Source: an uncultured Bacteroidales bacterium
Lineage (GTDB): Bacteria > Bacteroidota > Bacteroidia > Bacteroidales > Marinilabiliaceae
Direction: 5' to 3'
Length of the DNA stretch: 19,805 nt
Assembly (NCBI GenBank): GCA_934717675.1
Contig: CAKUYZ010000028.1
Location: 1 to 19,805 of the forward strand
Shown here: positions 1 through 8,300 of the stretch, one piece after another
Position numbering within the stretch: the stretch's first letter is position 1
How the letters are laid out: each line of letters starts with the position of its first letter
Program-made: the position numbers and the translations under genes
Notes under the pieces: model-generated
What the model was told of the DNA's origin: nothing
Database searches by the model: none
Seen by the model: the letters and a program-made list of their open reading frames with translations, nothing else

Positions 1-1555
1 GGTCCACGCCTATGCCAAACACCTTGTTCGTGCGCGTGAAAGCGTCACTGCCTGCCAACGCTCCACTGCCCACGAGCGCGGCTGCCGTCTGCGTCCCCGC
101 CAGGCCGCCAATCATCTGTGACAGGTTGCCGTAGTCCGCCGTCTTCTTGTGATAGGTCTGGTAGTTGGTCTGGAAATATGCCAAGTTCACCTTCACATGC
201 TCCGTCAGTTTCACGCCGGCCCCGCATCCAATGGTGTATGAGTTCACGCTGAAACTGATGTCGTTCATATAGTCATCAGTAAACTTATAGTTGGTGCTTT
301 GCACGCCGCAGCTAAGCTGCAGCCGCTCACACACGTCGTAGTCAATGCCGGCCATATATTCGTTTGTGCCGCCGTCCAGCTTCTTCTGCGCGTCGCCATA
401 CATCTTGGCTTGCTTGTCAAAGAAGTGGTGATACCCCGCCGAGATGCGCAACGGCTTGATTATCTGCCATGCCGCGCCCACGGCCAGCAGTGCGGCATTG
501 TCTTCGCGCACCCTGGCGCCATCGGCATATTTGCGCAACGCCGTCAGATTTTCTGCGCTCTCGCTGTTGGCCGAGACATTCTTTAGGCTCATCTTGGTGC
601 GGAAGTCATATTTGACGGCGAAGTCGAGGTGCCATACCTTCATGTGCGCGCCAATTGTTGGTGCTGCGCCAAAGCCCGTCTGGTCGCAGTTGAGCGTCAC
701 GTCCGTCGTGGCTTTGGACATGGCTCCCGCCGTCATGGCTGCCGTGGTGTATTGCCTGGCCATGTCAATGTATTGCTGCGCCTTTTGCGCGTCGCCAGCC
801 GCCTCATATTGCGCCGCGGCGTCGGAGCATTGGGTCGCCGCCACCAACGCTTGCTCATATAGGCTTCCGAAGTAGGCTGACGCCACCACGGGGTCGCCTC
901 CGCCTACGCTCACCCTTATGTCGCGCAAATAGCCATGGTAGTTGCACGAGCCGTATGTCAGCCGCACGCCGCCATAGGCCGAGAGCCAGTCGGTAAGCTG
1001 ATATGCTGCGCCGAGCTGAAGCCCGAAGTAGTACTGACGGCCCTTGAGGTAGCTGTCATAGTCATAGCCGCTTATGTCCAAGCCTGCGCCCCGCGAGAGC
1101 ATGGGAATCAGGCTCACCACGCTCTCAAAAGAGCCAAGTCCGCTGTCAAAGACGCACTTGCCGCCACCGCCCGTGACGGCGAATCCAGCCTGAAAACTCC
1201 ACCTGCCACTGTTGTAGGCCGCTTGGACTGACGGCACCACGGGGGCGTCGGCCTTGCCTTTGAACGTCTTGTTGGACTTGCCTCCATTCTCAAGCCCGAA
1301 GGCGAAGCCCCCGAAAGATGAGGTTATGGTGCGCGTCTGGTGCGCGCTCTGGATGTTGAGAGAGAGGTGCAGCCCCGATGGCAAGAATGCCACGCCCGCC
1401 GGGTTGCTGTACACACCGTCAATGCCAATGGCGGCGTCGCGGCTCGGGTTGCGCAAGAACGCTACGTTCTGGTTGGTGTTGGTGAGCAGTCCGCCCGCCG
1501 TGGCCGAGGTCATCGCCATGGCCATCAGGCATCCGGCGGAGATGATTCGCTTCAT
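1..1555 (-). CDS. FadL/OmpP1-family outer-membrane transport protein (3' end outside window)
   Basis: Reading the minus strand from ATG at 1555 gives 518 uninterrupted codons that run off the left edge, so the C-terminus is missing. The protein starts with a short signal peptide (MKRIISAGCLMAMAMTSATA). The next residues, about 22-55, include a LARDA-like segment (NPSRDAAIGIDGVYSNPAGV), the N-terminal signature of the Bacteroidetes FadL/OmpP1/TodX-like family. Alternating hydrophobic and aromatic strands then recur along the chain (for example YYFGLQLGAAYQL and LSAYGGVRLTYGSC), as in a beta-barrel. A Gln/Ala-rich stretch near residues 235-275 looks like an extracellular or periplasmic loop insertion. 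The family imports long-chain fatty acids or other hydrophobic compounds across the outer membrane; the substrate here is unknown. It has its own promoter-like element 30 bases upstream. The family call is based on sequence pattern; the transport role is inferred. Confidence 0.82.
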   Translation of the reverse strand, partial: MKRIISAGCLMAMAMTSATAGGLLTNTNQNVAFLRNPSRDAAIGIDGVYSNPAGVAFLPSGLHLSLNIQSAHQTRTITSSFGGFAFGLENGGKSNKTFKGKADAPVVPSVQAAYNSGRWSFQAGFAVTGGGGKCVFDSGLGSFESVVSLIPMLSRGAGLDISGYDYDSYLKGRQYYFGLQLGAAYQLTDWLSAYGGVRLTYGSCNYHGYLRDIRVSVGGGDPVVASAYFGSLYEQALVAATQCSDAAAQYEAAGDAQKAQQYIDMARQYTTAAMTAGAMSKATTDVTLNCDQTGFGAAPTIGAHMKVWHLDFAVKYDFRTKMSLKNVSANSESAENLTALRKYADGARVREDNAALLAVGAAWQIIKPLRISAGYHHFFDKQAKMYGDAQKKLDGGTNEYMAGIDYDVCERLQLSCGVQSTNYKFTDDYMNDISFSVNSYTIGCGAGVKLTEHVKVNLAYFQTNYQTYHKKTADYGNLSQMIGGLAGTQTAAALVGSGALAGSDAFTRTNKVFGIGVD

Positions 1556-1585
1556 TAGTTTTTCGTTATATGGATAATTTTGGAG

Positions 1586-1593
1586 CAAAATTA
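1586..1593 (-). promoter_or_regulatory. Bacteroidetes -7 promoter element (TAATTTTG) for the FadL-like gene
   Basis: On the minus strand TAATTTTG matches the Bacteroidetes -7 consensus TAnnTTTG and lies about 30 bases upstream of the ATG at 1555. I see no good TTG at the -33 position, so the promoter may depend on an activator. The same eight bases occur on the plus strand at 1575-1582, forming a perfect inverted repeat with a 3-base centre. Confidence 0.5.
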
Positions 1594-1617
1594 CACTTTC
1601 AGCTCATAAGAATAGTG

Positions 1618-1658
1618 TACTTCTCCAATTTATGAAGCAAATACTTCTCAATTTGTGA
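1618..1658. repeat. Tandem imperfect direct repeat upstream of the FadL-like gene
   Basis: TACTTCTCCAATTTATGA (1618-1635) and TACTTCTCAATTTGTGA (1642-1658) differ by one inserted base and one substitution. Their starts are 24 bases apart. They lie about 25 and 49 bases upstream of the -7 element, on the side where an activator would bind. A tandem regulator site is inferred; no known operator is recognised. Confidence 0.45.
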
Positions 1659-1671
1659 CGTCTGCGGCACG

Positions 1672-1713
1672 AAAAAGCCGCGTCCTCAACCCATTCGGGA
1701 GAGAGGATGCGGC
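1672..1713 (-). terminator. Rho-independent terminator after the miaB-EI24 operon
   Basis: GCCGCGTCCTC (1677-1687) pairs with GAGGATGCGGC (1703-1713) over 11 positions with one G-T wobble. Five adenines at 1672-1676 give a U-tract on the minus-strand transcript. It lies 20 bases past the stop codon of the EI24-like gene (1733), as expected for the end of that operon. Confidence 0.75.
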
Positions 1714-1732
1714 AAAAAAGTGCGGCCCGACG

Positions 1733-2515
1733 TCAGTCTTTTTGCTCCATGGCGGCCGAAGCCGAGTCTATGACACTCACGCCCGCGGCGGCCGAGGCGG
1801 GTGCCACGAAGAGTGCTATGTAGCTGCCAATGATGGGCGTGAGCATTGCCACGGCAAATGGCAGGCCTAGGCCAATCATGGCCGCGCGGTGGCTGTGGGC
1901 GAACTTGATGGAGGCCACGGCCCCTCGGCCAGAACGCTCCAAGGCGTAGTCGGCAAAAGACGCGCCATAGAAAAACGAGTTGACCAGCAGCCCCACAAAG
2001 GGTGTCGCCACGCCAACAATGGGCACCAGGCTCAGCAGCAGCAGCGCGATGAGCGAGAGTAGCTGGAGCAGGCCATACTTGACGGCCACAAGAGCGCCAC
2101 GCGCTATGCTGCGCGCCACGTTGGCAGCCGTGTCATGAGGCTCGGGATGGCCGGCGCGCACCCACTCCTTGTCCGCCACGTGGCTCAGCAGAGGGCTGAG
2201 GATGACGAGAATCACCGCGCCGCCCACAATGCTCACCACCATCATGACGGCCACCCACGTCAGCAGGGCCGACACGGCCCCCGCCACGGTGGCAATCCAC
2301 GCGGGAGCCCACTGTGGCAAACCGGAGTCTCCCACAACCTCGCCAATGAGGCTGGACACGCCGCCAGACAGCACGGCCCCGGCCCACGCCCCGCCGGCAA
2401 ACAGCGCGACGCACAGGCCTAGCACGATGAGATATGGTTTGCTCCCAACTCGCCCAAATGCGGAGAATACGGAGCTGGCGCCCGCCACGATGTCGCCTAA
2501 CACAGAGCCTCCCAT
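1733..2515 (-). CDS. EI24/CysZ-like integral membrane protein
   Basis: A 260-residue polytopic inner-membrane protein. Hydrophobic segments lie at about residues 27-48, 72-110, 146-172 and 211-245. The stretch from about 133 to 194 carries the family signature: RSIARG, a Leu-rich helix, VPIVGVATPFVGLLVNSFFY, and then DYALER. The loop after the second hydrophobic block contains LSPLLSHVADKEW, also typical of EI24 (formerly DUF540) proteins. CysZ members carry sulfate, but most Bacteroidetes members are uncharacterised, so the substrate is unknown. I chose ATG at 2515 because it overlaps the miaB stop by one base (TGATG), implying translational coupling; an in-frame GTG at 2518 is the alternative. 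A hairpin terminator follows. Confidence 0.85.
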   Translation of the reverse strand: MGGSVLGDIVAGASSVFSAFGRVGSKPYLIVLGLCVALFAGGAWAGAVLSGGVSSLIGEVVGDSGLPQWAPAWIATVAGAVSALLTWVAVMMVVSIVGGAVILVILSPLLSHVADKEWVRAGHPEPHDTAANVARSIARGALVAVKYGLLQLLSLIALLLLSLVPIVGVATPFVGLLVNSFFYGASFADYALERSGRGAVASIKFAHSHRAAMIGLGLPFAVAMLTPIIGSYIALFVAPASAAAGVSVIDSASAAMEQKD

Positions 2516-3837
2516 CACTTGACCTCCTCTCCAATGAGTGTGGCGGGGGTGGAGTGCGTCACCCTCACGCGCACCGTCTCGCCAACCTTGTGGCCGCCGG
2601 CGGGAAACACCACGGCCTTGTTTTGCTCGTTGCGACCCATAAGGTCGTTGGCGCTCTTGCGAGAGCGGCCCTCAACCAAGACGTCGAACTCTTTGCCCTC
2701 GTCGCGCTTGTTGCTCTCGGCCGAGAGGCGACCTTGAAGGTCTATTATCTCTTTGAGCCTGCGGGCTTTGACCTCGGGCGGCACGTCGTCTTTCATGTGC
2801 TTGCTGGCATAGGTGCCGGGCCGCTCGGAATATTGGAACATGAATGCGCTGTCGAACTTGGCCCACTCCATCAGGCTCAATGTGTCCTGATGGTCTTGCT
2901 CCGTCTCGCCGCAGAAGCCGCAGAAGACGTCGGTCGAGAGGCCGCAGCCTGGTATGATGCGCCGGATGGCCTCCACGCGGCCCATATACCACTCGCAGGT
3001 ATATTTGCGGTTCATCTCTTTGAGCACCTTGGTGCTGCCGCTCTGCATGGGCAGGTGGATGTGGTTGCATATGTTGGCGTGCTGCGCAATCACGGCCAAC
3101 GTCTCGTCCGTCATATCTTTGGGGTGGGAAGACGTGAAGCGGAACCGCATGGCGGGGTGCGCCTCGGCGCATATGGCCAGTAGTTCGGGAAACCGCACCC
3201 CGCCCTCGGCGAAGTCATATGAGTTCACGTTCTGCCCCAGCAGCACTGCCTCTTTGAAGCCGCGGGCCTCCATGTCGTCCAGCTCGGCCATTATGCTGCG
3301 CGGCTCGCGGCTGCGCTCGCGGCCGCGGGTGTATGGCACAATGCAGTAGGAGCAGAAATTATTGCACCCGCGCATGATGGAGACAAAGCCGGAGAGCCTG
3401 TTGTGGCTCATCCTCACAGGCACCACGTCGGCATATGTCTCGGTGGTGGAGAGGTTGGTGTCCATGGCGCGGACTCCCGTCTCAGCCTCGGCCACCAGGT
3501 GCGGCAGGCTCATGTATGAGTCGGGTCCTGCCACCAGGTCGGCGCCCGACTCAAAGAGCGTCTCGCGGGTGCGCTCTGCCATGCAGCCTATCACGCCGAT
3601 GACGACTTTACGGCCCTTGCGGAGAGACTGCAAGTCGGCCAGTCGCCCCAGAACGCGCTGCTCCGCGTTGTCGCGCACCGAGCAGGTGTTCACCAGCACG
3701 CAGTCGGCCGAGTGAATGTCATCGGTAAGCTCATAGCCCACCGTGCGCATGACCGAGGCCACGACCTCGCTGTCGGCCACGTTCATCTGGCAGCCATAGG
3801 TCTCTATAAAAAGGTGGCTGTTTGTCTCGTTTTTCAT
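2515..3837 (-). CDS. miaB: tRNA-2-methylthio-N6-isopentenyladenosine(37) synthase MiaB
   Basis: A 440-residue radical-SAM methylthiotransferase that converts i6A37 to ms2i6A37 in tRNAs reading UNN codons. The N-terminal UPF0004 domain has its three cluster-binding cysteines at C16 (YGCQMN), C52 (NTCSVRDNAEQR) and C85 (GCMAER). The radical-SAM CxxxCxxC motif is C158-C162-C165 (GCNNFCSYC), followed by PYTRGRERSR. The C-terminal part, about residues 375-440, fits a TRAM RNA-binding domain. CSVRDNAEQR and the PYTRGRE motif favour MiaB over RimO or MtaB. Length is normal for the family. It is the first gene of a two-gene operon with the EI24-like protein and diverges from the stress-protein operon across 168 bases. 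Confidence 0.96.
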   Translation of the reverse strand: MKNETNSHLFIETYGCQMNVADSEVVASVMRTVGYELTDDIHSADCVLVNTCSVRDNAEQRVLGRLADLQSLRKGRKVVIGVIGCMAERTRETLFESGADLVAGPDSYMSLPHLVAEAETGVRAMDTNLSTTETYADVVPVRMSHNRLSGFVSIMRGCNNFCSYCIVPYTRGRERSREPRSIMAELDDMEARGFKEAVLLGQNVNSYDFAEGGVRFPELLAICAEAHPAMRFRFTSSHPKDMTDETLAVIAQHANICNHIHLPMQSGSTKVLKEMNRKYTCEWYMGRVEAIRRIIPGCGLSTDVFCGFCGETEQDHQDTLSLMEWAKFDSAFMFQYSERPGTYASKHMKDDVPPEVKARRLKEIIDLQGRLSAESNKRDEGKEFDVLVEGRSRKSANDLMGRNEQNKAVVFPAGGHKVGETVRVRVTHSTPATLIGEEVK

Positions 3838-3869
3838 TTTTTTAGTTATCTTTGGAGAAGCAGATGAAT

Positions 3870-3886
3870 CCCTCGCTCAACGAGGG
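3870..3886 (-). other. Stem-loop in the miaB leader
   Basis: CCCTCG (3870-3875) and CGAGGG (3881-3886) form a perfect 6-bp stem with a 5-base loop about 33 bases upstream of the miaB start. A second possible stem lies next to it: GTTTC (3898-3902) with GAAAC (3911-3915). Both lie in the predicted 5' leader of miaB. There is no U-tract, so this is not an obvious terminator. It matches no riboswitch class I recognise. Confidence 0.35.
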
Positions 3887-3972
3887 GCTAGCGTCTCGTT
3901 TCCGGCATTTGAAACGGATGCGGAATCCCTGCCGTAATAAAGAATTGCCAAAGGGGTGCTCGGCACTCTTCG

Positions 3973-3980
3973 CAAAATTA
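3973..3980 (-). promoter_or_regulatory. Candidate -7 promoter element (TAATTTTG) for miaB
   Basis: On the minus strand TAATTTTG matches TAnnTTTG and is followed by CG, as often seen in Bacteroidetes promoters. Transcription from here would give a leader of about 130 bases before the miaB ATG at 3837. No convincing -33 TTG is visible. I found no matching element for the divergent stress-protein gene in 3838-4005. Confidence 0.4.
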
Positions 3981-4005
3981 CACAAACTTTTAAACACTCT
4001 GACTT

Positions 4006-4845
4006 ATGGGCAATATAATGGTCCCTATCGACTTCTCAGAGAACTCGATATTGGCTCTTGAGACCGCGCTGGTGGTGGCCAACAAACTGAAGGCCGACCT
4101 GCGGATGGTGAATATCATGCCAAAGGGCGGACGCTACGCCCAGGGCCTGGACGACCACGTCGACGCCGATGAGCACCCGCGCGAGAAACTGCAGAGACTC
4201 GTTGACACATATTCTGCCAAATATACCGCGGGCGGCAAGTTCGACTTCTACATCGGCGAGGGCAACGTGGCCGAGGAGCTCATAAACAAAGCCAAATATG
4301 ATCAGGCCACGATGGTTGTGACAGGCTCGCACGGCGTCTCCGGCTTCACCAAGAACTGGATCGGAGGCAACGCCTACAAGCTTATTTGCAACGCCAAGTG
4401 CCCTATCCTCGTCATCCGCCACGGCATGACGTATGACAAGGACTTCGCCCGTATGGCCATCCCCATCAACATCAACAAGAGCAGCCGCCGCAAGATGCCG
4501 CAGGCCGCCAAACTGGCCAAGCTCCTGGGCTCTAAGGCCGTGGTGGTGGGCATGCAGACGTCCTCAATGCTCTCCATCTACTACCGCATATCCATGGCCA
4601 TCAAGCAGGTGACAAAATATTTGATTGACAACGGCGTGGAGGTTGAGAGCACTGCCATGCTCAAGGGTAAGGACTGCATGGGCCGCCTCTTCGAGACCGT
4701 GGCCACGAAAAAGGCCGACGTCATGGTGGTCGAGGCCGAGAACACGGGGGCCTTTTTCGCCGATCGTTTCCGCCCGGAGCTGACCTCCATCATCAACAAT
4801 TCGCCTTGCCCTGTCTTGGCCATCCCGTTGGAGTATAAGTCATGA
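4006..4845 (+). CDS. Universal stress protein with tandem UspA domains
   Basis: A 279-residue cytoplasmic protein made of two UspA-like halves. The first (about 1-142) opens with IMVPIDFSENS, with D9 at the usual ATP-contact position, and contains a TGSHGVSGF segment. There G107, G110 and G120 follow the G-2x-G-9x-G nucleotide-binding pattern, but the Ser/Thr expected next is replaced by Gly/Asn. The second half (about 150-279) is more diverged and ends with NNSPCPVLAIPLE, the usual last strand; its glycine loop is not recognisable. ATP binding is therefore likely only in the first half, if at all. ATG at 4006 is preferred; M5 at 4018 is possible. It is the first gene of a four-gene overlapping operon and overlaps the Nudix gene by four bases (ATGA). 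Confidence 0.9.
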   Translation: MGNIMVPIDFSENSILALETALVVANKLKADLRMVNIMPKGGRYAQGLDDHVDADEHPREKLQRLVDTYSAKYTAGGKFDFYIGEGNVAEELINKAKYDQATMVVTGSHGVSGFTKNWIGGNAYKLICNAKCPILVIRHGMTYDKDFARMAIPININKSSRRKMPQAAKLAKLLGSKAVVVGMQTSSMLSIYYRISMAIKQVTKYLIDNGVEVESTAMLKGKDCMGRLFETVATKKADVMVVEAENTGAFFADRFRPELTSIINNSPCPVLAIPLEYKS

Positions 4846-5378
4846 TTTCGGAGGATTCTACCGAGCCGACATCTTTCCTTAAATTCTGCCCACATTGCGG
4901 CAGTCAAAGTTTTGAAGCCCGCAGCGCCAAGGAGTTTCTCTGTGGCGCATGCGGCTTCAATTTCTTTGTCAACTCCGCAGCGGCCGTCGTCGCCCTCATA
5001 TGCGATGCCGAGGGGCGGCTGCTCCTGACCGTGCGCGACCGCGAGCCGTGGGCGGGTATGCTCGACCTGCCGGGCGGCTTTGTGGACCCTGGCGAGAGCG
5101 TGGAGGAGGCGTTGCGCCGCGAAGTGGCCGAGGAGTTGAACGTGAGGGTGGTCCGGGCCACATATCTGTGCTCGGCCGCCAATGAGTACGTCTTCAGCCA
5201 TTACAAGGTGCGCACCACCGACATGGCTTTCGTGTGTCAGGTGGATCATCTGCCCACCCGTGGGACGGACGACGTGCGCGGCCTGGTGTGGCTGAGGCCT
5301 GAGGAGGTGGAGCTGGACAAAATCCCGGCCACGTCCATCCGTCAGATAGCGGAACGGTTCATACAAAGCGTGAGATGA
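4842..5378 (+). CDS. Zinc-ribbon Nudix hydrolase
   Basis: A 178-residue enzyme expected to hydrolyse a nucleoside diphosphate linked to another group. Two CxxC pairs (C16/C19 and C34/C37) form an N-terminal zinc ribbon. The Nudix box follows at about 79-101: G79, E85, R93-E94, E97-E98, with the metal-binding EVAEEL core intact. The small residue that normally ends the box (EExG) is Asn100 here. The zinc ribbon recalls NudC-type NADH pyrophosphatases, but I do not see their SQPWPFP motif, so substrate assignment is open; ADP-ribose-like substrates are one possibility. It overlaps the stress-protein gene upstream and the histidine-kinase gene downstream by four bases each, so the three are probably translated together. 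Confidence 0.88.
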   Translation: MISEDSTEPTSFLKFCPHCGSQSFEARSAKEFLCGACGFNFFVNSAAAVVALICDAEGRLLLTVRDREPWAGMLDLPGGFVDPGESVEEALRREVAEELNVRVVRATYLCSAANEYVFSHYKVRTTDMAFVCQVDHLPTRGTDDVRGLVWLRPEEVELDKIPATSIRQIAERFIQSVR

Positions 5379-8300
5379 GGGGCTTGAGGCTCATACTCGC
5401 CACGTTTTTCTTTTTGTGCGTGGCGTGCGTCGCCACGGCACAGGTGAGGCGCGCTTTGCACTTTTTGCAGAGTGAGCAGCCTGCGTTCTCTGTGGTGAGC
5501 GAAGCCATGCCGTCCGCCCAATGCCGCTCGCTCTTGCAAGACCATGACGGATACGTATGGGTGGCCACGACAAACGGGTTGGCGCGCTACGATGGCCTAG
5601 ACGTGAGCAGTTTCGGCATGGCGCCCGACGGGGTCGCGCGTTTCGACCGCTCCATCATGACGATGGTGGAGGACTCCGTGGAGCACTGCATATGGGCGGT
5701 CTTGGAGAACAGCCAAAGAATGCTGAGGCTTGACTTGCGCACGTTTGAGACCTCTCTCTTGTCCTATTCTGTTGACGAGGGAGACAATGCTCCGTTATAT
5801 AAAAGGGTGTTTTTCAGCATCGGCGTGTTGACCGACACCACCCTCATTGGCCGCACCATGCAGGGCTATTATACCGTGAACAAGCGTAGCGGCCACGTGC
5901 GGAAGATTACAGACTGCCGCGCTGGGCACAACACGCCAAACACAGCTTTCATCAGCATGGCGGGGCGGACGCTCAATGTGGGCAACGGCAGGATATATGA
6001 AATAGGCTCGCCGGGGACCGACGGGTTGCCCTCCGTGAGCCCCTTCCCGCTTGCGGGGGAGCTGGGCGGTTGCGTTTTCGTGAAGGATGCCAGGCCGGTG
6101 TCCGACTCCGTCCTGCTCGTCTCCGCACTGTATAAGTCAACGTATTTCAACCTATTGCTTTATAACGTCTTCACGGGCGAGACGGAGGTGCTGGGGCAGT
6201 GCCATTCAGCCCCGCACGGCATGTGCCTTGCCGATGACGGGCTGTGGGTGACAACGTTTCGCGGCCTTGTCTTTTTTCGCAAGGCTGACGGGCGCAAATT
6301 TGTCTACAACACAGGCAATTCCACCCTCCACGACAACGATTTGGCGTGCATCATGAAGGTGCGCGACCAGCCCATCTTCTTCATTGGCACGTCAGACGGC
6401 CTTGTGGCGCTAAATTACTACGCCAGCAAGTTTTTGCACACCGATATGAGGCGTTTCTCGCCATCGCGGGACTCTCAGGTGTGGAGCCTTGCCAAAGATT
6501 GTCGCGGTGGGCATTGGGTCGGCTGCACCGATGGTCTTTTCTTCAAGCCGGCGGATCGCGTCTATTTCTCCAAGATTGAGTTGGGAGACGAGTCGGACGG
6601 CAAGCCGCGATGGGTTTTGGGCGTGGTCGAGAGCAGCGAGGGGGATTGCGTTGTGGCTGTCACCTCCAGGGCTGTCTACTCTGTTGACCTCGGCGGCCGT
6701 GAGGCCCGGTGCGTAGTGAGCCACTGGCCAGGCCTTTTCAAATCGGTTCAGGCGATGCCCGGGGGGCGCGCGTTGCTGGTGGCGGACCATGAAGTGGTCA
6801 TGCTGGACATCCATACGGGAGCCGTGTTGAGGACGTTCCCTGCGCCACAGGGCGACAACCTGCGGTGCGGGTATACTGACGATTTCAAGACCATGTGGGT
6901 GGCGTGCAGCAGCGGCATGTTGCGCCGGCTCAATCTGGCCACGGGACAAATGGCCGATGAGGCCAAGGTGGATGGAGACAACGGAGGCGTCAGCTCATTG
7001 CGCCACAACACGCAAAATGGCGTGGACGAACTGTGGATTGTCACCACCAGGGGCGGGCTGCTATATAAAAATCCGGGGCATAACGGCTTGGCGCGCATAG
7101 AGGTGAGCAAGCTGTTGGACTCTGTGGTTCGCTCTGTTGAGGTTGATAACCGGGGGGACGTCTGGGTGGCGACAGATGCGGGCATTGTCAGCATTGCGGG
7201 CAGTGCGGTGCAGGAGTTCTCGGCCGGCAAATTCGACATCTGCCATAAATTTCTGTCACGCTCCTCTGGCCGCGGGCCGGAGGGTGAAATCTTGTTTGGT
7301 GGCAGGAACGACTTCGTGGAGTTTTGGCCCGACTTGTTCGACGCCAACGCCACATTCCCCGCCCCCAAGCTCTCATCCTACGTCCTGGCCAACTCCGTGA
7401 GCGCCGACTATGACGTCTTGGCGGGACATGACAACCTCTATGGCGGCGGCGAGATAAACGTGCCGGCGGGAATCCGCAGCGTGATGTTCAAGTTCCGCTC
7501 GCTCAATTATGACAGACCATCGGACAACCGGATGGAGTGGAGGCTAGACGGCGAGACCGCTTGGCGTGCCACGGAGGCGGGCGGCAACGTTTTGCTCTCC
7601 AACCTCTCCGAAGGTCGTCACACCCTCATGCTGCGTACCCTTGACGACAACGGCGCCCCGATGGCGCAGAGCTCCAAATTCTACGTCCGCAAAGAGGTTT
7701 TCTTTTTCGAGACCCGCATTTTCGCCGTCACCGTGGCGTTGGGCATTGTGGCCCTGGTGGTAGCCTTCATTGTGTGGAAGAACCACCAGAGCTGGAAGAT
7801 TCGTAAAAAGATGTCGATGGAGATTAGCACCATGTCTGACATGCTGCTGGTGGCCAACAACGAGATGCGCAGCAACCAGTCCGTCATCAAACGACAAAAC
7901 GAGGAACTGGCGCAGGCTAACGCCACGCTGGAGAAAAAAGTGGCGGAACGAACTCAAGAGCTGGAGGTGGCCAAGCAGAAGGCCGAGGAGAGCAGCCAGC
8001 TTAAATCTACTTTCCTTGCCAACTTGGGCCACGAGGTGCGGACCCCCATGAACGCCATTGTGGGATTCGCAAAACTCCTCCAGGCTGACGACTGCCCAGA
8101 TGAGGAGCGTACGGAGTTCGCTCACCTGATTTTGGAGAGCAGCAACAGCATGCTGTCCCTCATGGGCGCTTTGCTGGACACGTCGCGAATTGAGAGGGGC
8201 GTCATGGAGGTCTCTTTTGCCGATGTTGACGTATATCGAGAGATTTCTGACACTTGGCACATCTTGTCCGTTGAGAAGAAGAACCCGAACGTCAAGTTTG

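Noticed and set aside
3852..4061. Small plus-strand open frame of 69 codons overlapping the start of the stress-protein gene
   Set aside because: Out of frame with the stress protein, no domain, and it spans the hairpin-containing miaB leader; a true leader peptide cannot be excluded but has no support.
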